Shown here: positions 1 to 6,778 of the stretch, piece by piece
Layout: every line of letters starts with the position of its first letter
Position numbering within the stretch: position 1 is the stretch's first letter
Assembly (NCBI GenBank): GCA_913031525.1
Contig: CAJWGC010000057.1
Location: 1 to 7,105 of the forward strand
DNA from: an uncultured Acidimicrobiia bacterium
Lineage (GTDB): Bacteria; Actinomycetota; Acidimicrobiia; Spongiisociales; UBA5794
DNA length: 7,105 nucleotides
Direction: 5' to 3'
Made by a program: the position numbers and the translations under genes
The notes under the pieces: model-generated
Told to the model about the DNA's origin: nothing
The model's database searches: none
Seen by the model: the letters and a program-made list of their open reading frames with translations, nothing else

Positions 1-303
1 AATGTTCAGTCGAGAGCCCGCAAGCCATTCTGGCGATTCAACATCTTCAGACGAGCCAAGAATCTGCACCGGAGGCTCAACGAACAAGATTCCGAGACGA
101 CGGATAACGTAATTCCAAAATCCGGCTCGATCTTCGATAGTCCACCGATGAAAGGTTTCGTAGTCAATCAAGCCGCAATCGCCCATCGCGGACACAAGAT
201 TGGAATCAGCGACAGTTTCTGGATCGGGATCCCAGACCGCGATATCGGTTTCCGACACGAAAGACACTCCCGGTAGTATCCCGTCCAATTTACTGGACAA
301 CAT
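1..303 (-). CDS. AMP-forming acyl-CoA synthetase, N-terminal part (runs off left edge)
   Basis: This is the first 101 codons of an ATP-dependent acyl-CoA (acyl-acid) ligase; the adenylate-forming core lies beyond the left edge. The minus frame has no stop from 303 down to base 1. Its translation matches the N-terminal cap of the acetyl-/acetoacetyl-CoA synthetase superfamily. W24 begins WDPDPE, followed by DSNL, then DYETFHRW and FWNYVI near the middle. FVEPPVQIL and WLAGSRLNI come last, the latter corresponding to the family's W-x-x-G-x-x-LN element at residues 93-101. The FVEPP/IL/GSxLNI wording recalls the plant AAE17/AAE18-type acyl-activating enzymes more than classical Acs, so the substrate is open. 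I chose the ATG at 303 because about 20 residues before the first conserved Trp is normal, but it has no Shine-Dalgarno. A GTG at 258 has GGGAG eight bases upstream and is a real alternative. The gene is divergent from the hydrolase at 418. The family call is fairly secure; the substrate is unknown. Confidence 0.77.
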   Translation of the reverse strand, partial: MLSSKLDGILPGVSFVSETDIAVWDPDPETVADSNLVSAMGDCGLIDYETFHRWTIEDRAGFWNYVIRRLGILFVEPPVQILGSSEDVESPEWLAGSRLNI

Positions 304-417
304 CAAGCAGGGCGATGAGCGAGTCTGGGCCACTGGAAGAACACTCGAAACCGGAAGACCGTCGCTGGAATATCTCTTCACTGGGGATCCGAGCTTCACT
401 TCGTTGGCCAGGGTGAC
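304..417. promoter_or_regulatory. Divergent intergenic region, presumed promoters
   Basis: This short gap lies between the divergent acyl-CoA synthetase and the hydrolase-aminotransferase-mmsA run, so promoters for both directions should be here or just inside the 5' ends. I see no convincing -35/-10 pair at normal spacing and no clear operator palindrome. The assignment rests on gene orientation alone. If the synthetase starts at the GTG at 258, the region extends leftwards to 259. Confidence 0.3.
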
Positions 418-1962
418 ATGAGGGAAGACAGAAGGGCTAGTTCCCCTCAACTCAAGTCGGCACTCGGCGTGGTCGGACTATTCGCGTCGCTGGCTACCGG
501 GACGCTTGTATTGCTCACTCTGGGGCAAGGCCCTGCAATCGTCTTCGGTGGATCACTACTTGTTGGCGTCGTGCTTACAACCGCACTCGCCGGACGTAAA
601 GTAGCAATCTCCGCACTGATCACGGTATCCGCCATACTGGCAGTCACCTCGGCTATCACGATCTACGGAGTTTTCCAGATCGCCAGTGCAATTTGGATGA
701 GCGGAGACAACAGAGCGATCCCTCCGCCAGATCCCTTGCTACTCGCTCAAGCCACGGAAAAGATCGACGCTGAATCCGACGAATTCGCCTTCATGCTGGA
801 ACTGACGGAAGAGGAGCTCAACGCGGTATTGCAAGATGCGCTCGCCGAGGCAAACAATCCTTTCCGCCGAGTTACCGTTGACATCACTAATGCTGTTGGT
901 GAGGACGGCCTGCTGAACTTCATCGGCGAGTTCAAGGAAGGCCAACTTGACGTCAACGGAACGCTGGGTATAAAAGCCACAGCAGGTCAACTAGATATCG
1001 AGATACTCGAAATAGAAATCGGCATGTTCACCGTTCCCGGTATAGCGCGATCGGCGCTTGAGGAAATGATCAGCGACATCGCCGATCTACAAGCATCGCT
1101 TGCCGCTGAAGGCGCTGATGTACAGAACATCGTTATTGGGGACGATCGAGTCGTCATCACCGGTATCAATCGAAGCGGAGATATCAACTTATCAGCTGTG
1201 GTTTCGGCGATCGCCGACCGGGTTGATTTAGGAGACTCCGAAGAAATCGAACCGTTCTATCCAGCTGGTCGCGTCAATAGCACTGCAGCAGATGGAAATC
1301 AGTATTACGTGGCACTCGGAGACTCCTTGGCCGCCAATATTGGAGTCAACCAGCCACGCGACGGATATGTCTCAAGATTCCATGGATGGCTGGAGCAGAA
1401 AGAAACCGATCTCGGCCTACGAAACTTCGGAATATCGGGTGAAACTTCAGGATCTTTGCTCCACTCTGGCCAGCTTGACAATGCAGTAGAATTCGGCAAA
1501 GAAAACCTGGTGAAGTACGTCACAATCGACATCGGTGCGAACGATCTCCTAGGCCATCTCACTTCTCCAGACTGCAGCAACGACATCTCCACAGAAGCTT
1601 GCCAACAACGGATCGACGTCACCCTCGAAACCTACGCCACAAACATGAATCGCATCTTCTCCATACTCTCGGAAGCGTTTCCTGATGCAACCATTCTGCT
1701 CCTAACAACGTACAACCCCTTTGGTTTCGGATTCGAGGACCGCGTCGAGTTCGAATCGTTCAGCAACGCGACCATCGTCCAGCTCAACAATATTGCAGAG
1801 ATCGCCGCCTCTACTCGCGGCATTCTCGTTGCAGACGGTTTCACAGCCCTTCGAGGAATCGCAACTGCGACTACACACATGGTTGATTCGCCCCCGGACA
1901 TACATCCCAATGTCGTCGGATACGACCTGCTTGCCGGAGCTTTAATCGCTGCAACCCCATAG
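418..1962 (+). CDS. Membrane-anchored YpmS-like domain fused to SGNH/GDSL hydrolase
   Basis: A 514-residue envelope protein, probably an esterase/lipase or deacylase acting outside the cytoplasmic membrane. Residues about 15-35, 39-58 and 62-92 are hydrophobic. Basic residues at 2-13 and R60-K61 put those ends inside, so the rest should face out. Residues about 122-250 resemble a YpmS/DUF2140-type (or DUF2993-like) domain. It opens with LTEEELNAVL, then has alternating beta-like stretches, IEIGMFTVPG and a closing VVITG. Residues about 296-514 are an SGNH hydrolase. Block I is ALGDSL with nucleophile S303; block II is NFGISGET with a Gly at 338 or 341; block III is GAND with N375; block V is DIHPN with D494 and H496. 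All four catalytic blocks are present, so it should be active; the substrate is unknown. The ATG at 418 has only a weak AGGG before it. The next gene starts 20 bases after the stop, so the two are probably cotranscribed. The hydrolase call is strong; the middle-domain call is moderate. Confidence 0.88.
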   Translation: MREDRRASSPQLKSALGVVGLFASLATGTLVLLTLGQGPAIVFGGSLLVGVVLTTALAGRKVAISALITVSAILAVTSAITIYGVFQIASAIWMSGDNRAIPPPDPLLLAQATEKIDAESDEFAFMLELTEEELNAVLQDALAEANNPFRRVTVDITNAVGEDGLLNFIGEFKEGQLDVNGTLGIKATAGQLDIEILEIEIGMFTVPGIARSALEEMISDIADLQASLAAEGADVQNIVIGDDRVVITGINRSGDINLSAVVSAIADRVDLGDSEEIEPFYPAGRVNSTAADGNQYYVALGDSLAANIGVNQPRDGYVSRFHGWLEQKETDLGLRNFGISGETSGSLLHSGQLDNAVEFGKENLVKYVTIDIGANDLLGHLTSPDCSNDISTEACQQRIDVTLETYATNMNRIFSILSEAFPDATILLLTTYNPFGFGFEDRVEFESFSNATIVQLNNIAEIAASTRGILVADGFTALRGIATATTHMVDSPPDIHPNVVGYDLLAGALIAATP

Positions 1963-1982
1963 CAACGCCTACACTCCCCTCC

Positions 1983-3293
1983 TTGCTTAACGATTCGACA
2001 GGAATCCATAAAGACCTGCTGGCCCGCCATCGCGCGGTTCTTCCTTCCTGGATGTCCCTGTACTACGACGAACCCATTTCGATTGTTAATGGTGATGGGC
2101 GTTACGTCTGGGATGCTGAAGGAAACCAATACTTGGACTTCTTCGGAGGAATCTTGGTGACGATGTCCGGCTACAACATTCCTGAGATCATCGATGCCAT
2201 CAAAACACAGGCGGAGAAGATGCTTCACACCTCAACGCTCTATTTAATCGAATCGCAAATCGAACTCGCCGAGAAGATCGCCGAACTTTCGGAAATTCCG
2301 AACGCCAAAGTCTTCTTTACCAATTCAGGAAGCGAGGCCAACGATGCTGCTCTGATGATGGCGAGCATGCATCGTGGCTCTAATCAGATCCTCGCTATGC
2401 GAGGTAGCTATCACGGAAGATCGCATTCGACCATCGGAGTTACCGGGAATCGATCGTGGTCGCCGACACAATCCAGCCCCTTCCACACAGTGTATGTCCA
2501 CGGAAGCTACCCCTATCGCTCTCCTTTTAGTCATTTAGAGGAACAGCGGTATATCGAAGCAGCCGTTCAGGATCTACGCGATTTGCTGAGCATCGCCGTG
2601 TCTGGCCCAGCCGCTTGCCTCATCGTCGAACCAATTCAAGGATTATCCGGATTCAGCACACCCCCCGATGGGCTCTTCAAAGCATTCAAAGAGGTTCTCG
2701 ATGAGGAGGAAATACTTTTCATCTCTGACGAAGTACAGACAGGATGGGGCCGCACAGGTGAATACTTCTGGGGATATCAAGCACACGGAATCACCCCAGA
2801 CATACTCACCTTCGCCAAAGGAATTGGAAACGGTCTCGCTATCTCTGGTGTCGTTGGAAAAGCCGAATTGATCGACACCATCTCCACCAATTCGATCTCT
2901 ACCTTCGGTGGTAACCCTCTGGCCACAGCCGGGGCCTTAGCAAACCTCGATTACGCGCTAGAGCACAATCTCCAGTCCAATGCTGCCAAAATCGGACAAC
3001 AACTAATGGTTGGCCTAACTGACTTATCGAGAGACCTTCCCGCTATCGGAGAGGTTCGAGGCAAGGGCCTGATGATTGGAATTGAGTTTGTAACTCCGGG
3101 GACTAAAAACCCCGACGCCAACATCTCTGCTCGCGTCATGGAGGAAACAAAAAAACGAGGCTTGCTCGTCGGAAAAGGCGGACTTTATAGCAACGCAATC
3201 CGAATAGCGCCTCCGCTATCGCTCACAAAAGCCGAAGCCATGGAAGGACTTCAGATCATGAGTAACGCGATCCGCCACGCCACTTCCTGCTGA
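1983..3293 (+). CDS. Class III PLP aminotransferase, AGXT2 / beta-alanine type
   Basis: A cytosolic fold-type I, class III transaminase of 436 residues, the usual full length. It transfers the amino group of an omega- or beta-amino acid to pyruvate or glyoxylate. Visible motifs are LLARHR near the N-terminus and NSGSEAND at 114-121 (PLP-phosphate region). The conserved Asp is D249 in ISDEVQTGWGRTG, and the Schiff-base lysine is K279 in FAKGIGNG. STFGGNP follows. The pattern EPIQG, EVQTG, AKGIGNG and FGGNP is closest, from memory, to AGXT2 / beta-alanine- and 3-aminoisobutyrate-pyruvate aminotransferases. GABA or 5-aminovalerate aminotransferases are alternatives. The gene directly downstream is mmsA, whose substrates would be the products of beta-alanine or 3-aminoisobutyrate transamination, which favours that role. 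The start is a TTG at 1983 with no Shine-Dalgarno. The first ATG (M24) would cut off the conserved RHR...P.W segment, so an upstream start is needed. The family call is strong; the substrate rests on context. Confidence 0.9.
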   Translation: MLNDSTGIHKDLLARHRAVLPSWMSLYYDEPISIVNGDGRYVWDAEGNQYLDFFGGILVTMSGYNIPEIIDAIKTQAEKMLHTSTLYLIESQIELAEKIAELSEIPNAKVFFTNSGSEANDAALMMASMHRGSNQILAMRGSYHGRSHSTIGVTGNRSWSPTQSSPFHTVYVHGSYPYRSPFSHLEEQRYIEAAVQDLRDLLSIAVSGPAACLIVEPIQGLSGFSTPPDGLFKAFKEVLDEEEILFISDEVQTGWGRTGEYFWGYQAHGITPDILTFAKGIGNGLAISGVVGKAELIDTISTNSISTFGGNPLATAGALANLDYALEHNLQSNAAKIGQQLMVGLTDLSRDLPAIGEVRGKGLMIGIEFVTPGTKNPDANISARVMEETKKRGLLVGKGGLYSNAIRIAPPLSLTKAEAMEGLQIMSNAIRHATSC

Positions 3294-3303
3294 CGCCAAC
3301 CCG

Positions 3304-4818
3304 ATGTCGAAGCGCATAATCAAACACTGGATCGACGGAGTTGCCACTTCTGGAGAAGGAAAGCAACGCGGTCCAGTATTCAATCCGGCCACTGGCTTCC
3401 AAATCGGGGAGGTTACTTTCGCTGAGCGCTCTGACGTCGATAAAGCCGTCACAGCAGCGAAAAAAGCTTTCGAGACTTGGGGAAACTCGTCACTAGTCCA
3501 CCGGCAAAAAATCATGTTTGCTTTTCGGGAGCTGGTGGCAGCCCGCAAGCTCGACATTGCTCGAGAAGTATCGACTGAACACGGTAAGACCCTCGACGAC
3601 TCTCTTGGAGAGGTGCAACGAGGACTTGAAGTGATCGAGTTTGCCTGCAACATTGCACACCTGCTGAAAGGCGAATATTCCGAACAGGTCTCGAGAGGGC
3701 TCGACACGTATACGATTCGACGGCCTCTTGGCGTCGTAGCGGGAATAACTCCGTTCAACTTCCCAGTAATGGTTCCTATGTGGATGTACCCAATCGCGAT
3801 TGCCTGCGGGAACACATTTGTTCTGAAGCCATCCGAGCAGGATCCATCAGTAAGCCAGCTTGTAGCTGAAATGTTCGCCGAAGCTGGCCTTCCAAACGGC
3901 GTTTTCAATGTCCTCCATGGAGACAAAGTGGCCGTTGACGCGTTGCTAGAACATCCCGATGTGGCAGCAATATCTTTCGTAGGATCAACGCCGATCGCGC
4001 GACATGTATATGAGGCCGGAACGCGTAACGGCAAACGGGTTCAGGCTCTAGGTGGAGCTAAGAATCACATGGTGATTCTCCCAGATGCAGACATGGAACT
4101 TGCCGCGGACTCCGCCGTATCAGCAGGATACGGCTCAGCGGGCGAACGCTGCATGGCTATTTCAGTGATCGTAACAGTGAACGACGCTGCCGATTACCTC
4201 ATTCCAAAAATCCAGAAACGGATGACCACCCTCAAAGTAGCCCCCAGCACCGAAGAAGACGCCCAAATAGGTCCTTTGATTACTCGCAAGCATCGCGATC
4301 AGGTGGCGAGCTACGTCAATGCCGGAGTGAACGAGGGAGCAACCCTTGTCGTTGACGGGCGCGACCTTGAAATAGAAGGACACGAAGAAGGATTTTTCAT
4401 TGGACCGACACTCTTCGACAACGTCAACCCCTCGATGAGTATCTACAAGGACGAGATTTTCGGTCCAGTACTGAGCGTGGTGCGAGTGGACAGCTACGAA
4501 AAAGCTATCGGGTTAATAAATAAAAACCGATGGGGCAACGGCACCGCGGTTTTCACTAACGATGGAGGAGCAGCCCACAAGTTTAAAAACGAGATCCAGG
4601 TTGGCATGGTCGGTATCAATGTTCCGATTCCGGTTCCCCTCTCTTTCCACTCTTTCGGAGGGTGGAAAGAATCGCTATTTGGATCTCACGCCATCTATGG
4701 GCCTGACGGCGTCCATTTCTACACACGCCACAAGGTGGTTATCAGCCGTTGGCCCGATCCGATATATCGAGGAATCGACCTTGGCTTCCTGTCGCACGAC
4801 CAAAGAGGAAAAAGCTGA
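3304..4818 (+). CDS. mmsA: (Methyl)malonate-semialdehyde dehydrogenase, CoA-acylating
   Basis: An NAD- and CoA-dependent aldehyde dehydrogenase of 504 residues, near the roughly 500 typical of MmsA/IolA. It converts methylmalonate semialdehyde to propionyl-CoA, or malonate semialdehyde to acetyl-CoA, with loss of CO2. Visible features are HWIDG at the N-terminus, TPFNFPV with N152, and K175 in LKPSEQ, which binds NAD. GSTPIARHVY and the family-specific ALGGAKNHM follow. The catalytic nucleophile is C283 in GERCMA. Further on are EIFGPVL and the C-terminal signature GPDGVHFYTRHKVV. Where hydrolytic ALDHs carry the general-base Glu in LELGG, this protein reads QALGG; absence of that Glu is, as I recall, typical of the CoA-acylating branch. 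The gene starts 10 bases after the aminotransferase stop without a recognisable Shine-Dalgarno, which suggests cotranscription. Together the two enzymes take beta-alanine or 3-aminoisobutyrate to an acyl-CoA. I am confident in the family; the preferred substrate is inferred. Confidence 0.94.
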   Translation: MSKRIIKHWIDGVATSGEGKQRGPVFNPATGFQIGEVTFAERSDVDKAVTAAKKAFETWGNSSLVHRQKIMFAFRELVAARKLDIAREVSTEHGKTLDDSLGEVQRGLEVIEFACNIAHLLKGEYSEQVSRGLDTYTIRRPLGVVAGITPFNFPVMVPMWMYPIAIACGNTFVLKPSEQDPSVSQLVAEMFAEAGLPNGVFNVLHGDKVAVDALLEHPDVAAISFVGSTPIARHVYEAGTRNGKRVQALGGAKNHMVILPDADMELAADSAVSAGYGSAGERCMAISVIVTVNDAADYLIPKIQKRMTTLKVAPSTEEDAQIGPLITRKHRDQVASYVNAGVNEGATLVVDGRDLEIEGHEEGFFIGPTLFDNVNPSMSIYKDEIFGPVLSVVRVDSYEKAIGLINKNRWGNGTAVFTNDGGAAHKFKNEIQVGMVGINVPIPVPLSFHSFGGWKESLFGSHAIYGPDGVHFYTRHKVVISRWPDPIYRGIDLGFLSHDQRGKS

Positions 4819-4833
4819 TGGAGTTCATTCGAT

Positions 4834-4865
4834 CAATCTATGCCGATGCAATACCCGCATAGTTG
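4834..4865. terminator. Possible bidirectional stem-loop between convergent genes
   Basis: CTATGC (4838-4843) pairs with GCATAG (4857-4862). CAA at 4834-4836 can extend the stem with TTG at 4863-4865 across one bulged T. This gives nine pairs around a 13-base loop. It sits in the 58-bp gap between the convergent mmsA and aldolase stops, where a terminator is expected. There is no T-run on either side and the stem is not G+C-rich, so intrinsic termination is doubtful. Confidence 0.3.
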
Positions 4866-4876
4866 ACAGCTCGCAA

Positions 4877-5914
4877 TCAGCGCAATCTCGAATCGTTCTC
4901 ACATTCCGGATTCCACAAACCCGATCTCGCCAATCCGTTCATTCGAGCCCGATGGAGAAACGCCTGTTGGGCAGCATCGCGGTTCGCCGGATTTCCTCTC
5001 CAAGCAGCCAATGCCGACTGCTGTAACGCCCGACCGTAAGAAAAACTCAGTTCCCAAGGATGCTCCTGCTCCATGGCGTTCATAGCGTTCAAGTTCGCTG
5101 TGGCTTCCAGTTCGGTTTGCCCTCCCGAAAGAAAAGCAATTCCAGGTACTGAGGCCGGAACGACTTCGTTGAAACAAGATACCGACATCTCAGCAATCTG
5201 CTCGGGACTCGCTTGCGACTCAGCGTCCAGGCCTGATATGACCATGTTCGGCTTGAGCACCATCGAATCGAAAGCAACGCCCGCATCAAATAGCTCATCG
5301 AAGGTCGTCTGGAGTGTTAAACGAGTCACTTCATAGCAACGCTCAATGTTGTGATTTCCGTTCATAAGTACCTCTGGCTCTACGATCGGCACAATCCCGG
5401 CTTCTTGGCATAACGCTGCATAACGCGCCAAGGCATGGGCATCAGATTTGATCCCATTCCAAGTTGGGATTTCGTTTCCGATCTGAATCACTGAGCGCCA
5501 TTTAGCAAACCGAGCTCCGATCTTAAAATACTCCGCCAGTCTCTCCCTTAGCCCATCAAGACCTTCGGTCACGGTCTCATCTGAGGATCCCGCTATTTGC
5601 TTGGCTCCCTTGTCAACCTTGATGCCGGGAACAATGCCTTTGTCTGATAAAACTTGAACGAACGGAATACCATCTGCATCACTTTGGCGGAGGGTCTCGT
5701 CAAACATAATTACCCCTCCAATGGTGTCCTCGGCCCCATCAGCAGAGAAAAGCAAACCGCGATAAAAAGCACGGCTCTCTTCGGTTGACTCCACGCCAAT
5801 GGTGTCGAACCGCTTCTTAATCGTTCCCGAGCTCTCATCAGCCGCCAAGATGCCTTTGCCGGGAGCCACCATCTTGCGAGCGGTTTCGTTCATCGCCGCG
5901 CTTCCGAGACCCAT
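4877..5914 (-). CDS. Class I fructose-bisphosphate aldolase
   Basis: A metal-independent, Schiff-base aldolase of 345 residues. It splits fructose 1,6-bisphosphate into DHAP and glyceraldehyde 3-phosphate (glycolysis) or runs in reverse (gluconeogenesis) in the cytosol. It belongs to the animal/plant-type class I family rather than the DhnA type. APGKGILAADES carries D26, GIKVDKG carries K99, and AKWR carries K138. PIVEPE carries E179 and E181, and LKPNMV carries the Schiff-base K221. FLSGGQ and SFSYGRALQ bind phosphate. These line up with rabbit muscle D33, K107, K146, E187, E189 and K229, with an offset of 7 or 8. The C-terminus ends LWNPECENDSRLR and lacks the terminal Tyr of the vertebrate enzyme. 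The ATG at 5914 follows GGAGG by four bases, the only clear Shine-Dalgarno in the window. It lies 54 bp after the ABC ATPase stop on the same strand, so either readthrough or its own promoter is possible. The assignment is very secure. Confidence 0.96.
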   Translation of the reverse strand: MGLGSAAMNETARKMVAPGKGILAADESSGTIKKRFDTIGVESTEESRAFYRGLLFSADGAEDTIGGVIMFDETLRQSDADGIPFVQVLSDKGIVPGIKVDKGAKQIAGSSDETVTEGLDGLRERLAEYFKIGARFAKWRSVIQIGNEIPTWNGIKSDAHALARYAALCQEAGIVPIVEPEVLMNGNHNIERCYEVTRLTLQTTFDELFDAGVAFDSMVLKPNMVISGLDAESQASPEQIAEMSVSCFNEVVPASVPGIAFLSGGQTELEATANLNAMNAMEQEHPWELSFSYGRALQQSALAAWRGNPANRDAAQQAFLHRARMNGLARSGLWNPECENDSRLR

Positions 5915-5918
5915 GTCC

Positions 5919-5923
5919 CCTCC
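5919..5923 (-). promoter_or_regulatory. Shine-Dalgarno of the aldolase gene
   Basis: On the minus strand GGAGG ends four bases before the ATG at 5914, inside a GGAGGGG run. It supports this start over the internal ATG at codon 8. It also stands out because the other gene starts in the window have no comparable site. Confidence 0.7.
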
Positions 5924-5968
5924 GATATCGTCGTACCTTCAAGACTAACGGGACCAAAGGCCGGTAAC

Positions 5969-6778
5969 TTATCCTCCAGGTATCTCTCCATGATCAAACC
6001 CCCGATCTGTTTCCATCCGAACCGGCACTACCGCTATTTCGTCGTTAACGGAAATCACCTCCACCGTTGCTCCATAGAAACAACGAATGTTGGTAGCGGT
6101 AAGCACTTCAGCCGCTCGACCATCAGCCCGCAGCCGCCCTTCAGAAAGCAGAACAAGCCTATCGGCAAAAAGACCGGCCAGAGTTAAGTCATGCATCGCA
6201 GCGATGATTGTCATAGGGCGCCCTCCACGAATCGCTCCGATCAATTCCAGCGCGCTCTGGCGTTGACCTATGTCCAACGCGCTCGTTGGCTCGTCGAGAA
6301 GCAACACATCGGGCTCCTGAGCCAAAGCCCGTGCAAGAACAGTACGTTGGCGTTCTCCGCCACTGAGATCTTCGATCCGACGATCAGCGAGTTGCAGCAG
6401 TTCTAACATCTCCATCGCTATGCGAGCTACCTCGTAATCTTCCTGACTTTCGCTACCGAGGTACGTTAAATGTGGAGTCCGCCCGAGTAAGACGTACTCA
6501 GTGATGGTCATCCCCACAGGAATAATCGGGTCCTGGGTTACAAGCGCCACCCTCTGGGCTAAAGACTTACGCTTCATCGCCCTCTGTGACTCCCCATGGA
6601 CTTTGATATCTCCAGAAAAAGGGATGAGGCCCGCTACAGCTTTGAGCAAGGTCGACTTTCCGGCTCCATTCGGGCCGATTATTGCCATCCATTCATTTGT
6701 CTGCATAGACAGATCTATCCCATCGACGACAAGGAACGATCCATAGGAAACCGATACGTCACACAGCGCGAGGCTCAT
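5969..6778 (-). CDS. ABC transporter ATPase, FecE/BtuD/HmuV type
   Basis: The 269-residue nucleotide-binding subunit of a type II (FecCD-type) importer, working on the inner face of the membrane. All motifs are intact. Y12 is the A-loop aromatic, Walker A is GPNGAGKST at 35-43, and the Q-loop is Q82. LGRTPH at 98-103 is typical of siderophore/haem/B12 ATPases. The signature is LSGGERQ at 138-144, Walker B is VLLLDE at 158-163 followed by PTSALD, and the H-loop is H196. Its ATG overlaps the upstream permease stop as ATGA, so the two are translationally coupled. I see no Shine-Dalgarno, which fits coupling. The substrate cannot be read from the ATPase; iron-siderophore, haem and cobalamin are the usual options. 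The stop at 5969 is 54 bp from the aldolase start. The family call is secure. Confidence 0.94.
   Translation of the reverse strand: MSLALCDVSVSYGSFLVVDGIDLSMQTNEWMAIIGPNGAGKSTLLKAVAGLIPFSGDIKVHGESQRAMKRKSLAQRVALVTQDPIIPVGMTITEYVLLGRTPHLTYLGSESQEDYEVARIAMEMLELLQLADRRIEDLSGGERQRTVLARALAQEPDVLLLDEPTSALDIGQRQSALELIGAIRGGRPMTIIAAMHDLTLAGLFADRLVLLSEGRLRADGRAAEVLTATNIRCFYGATVEVISVNDEIAVVPVRMETDRGFDHGEIPGG

Noticed and set aside
200..421. Plus-strand frame of 73 codons before the hydrolase gene
   Set aside because: It has no recognisable motif and overlaps the minus-strand acyl-CoA synthetase frame, which carries clear family motifs.
1632..2228. Minus-strand frame of 198 codons across the hydrolase/aminotransferase junction
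   Set aside because: It is antisense to the SGNH block V and to conserved aminotransferase sequence and shows no family motif.
3216..4034. Minus-strand frame of 272 codons
   Set aside because: It lies antisense to mmsA and the end of the aminotransferase. It is rich in Ser, Thr, Arg and Cys with no domain-like pattern, as expected of a shadow frame.
4562..5026. Plus-strand frame of 154 codons spanning the convergent gap
   Set aside because: It overlaps the conserved C-termini of mmsA and, antisense, the aldolase. Its composition is low-information and it has no motif.
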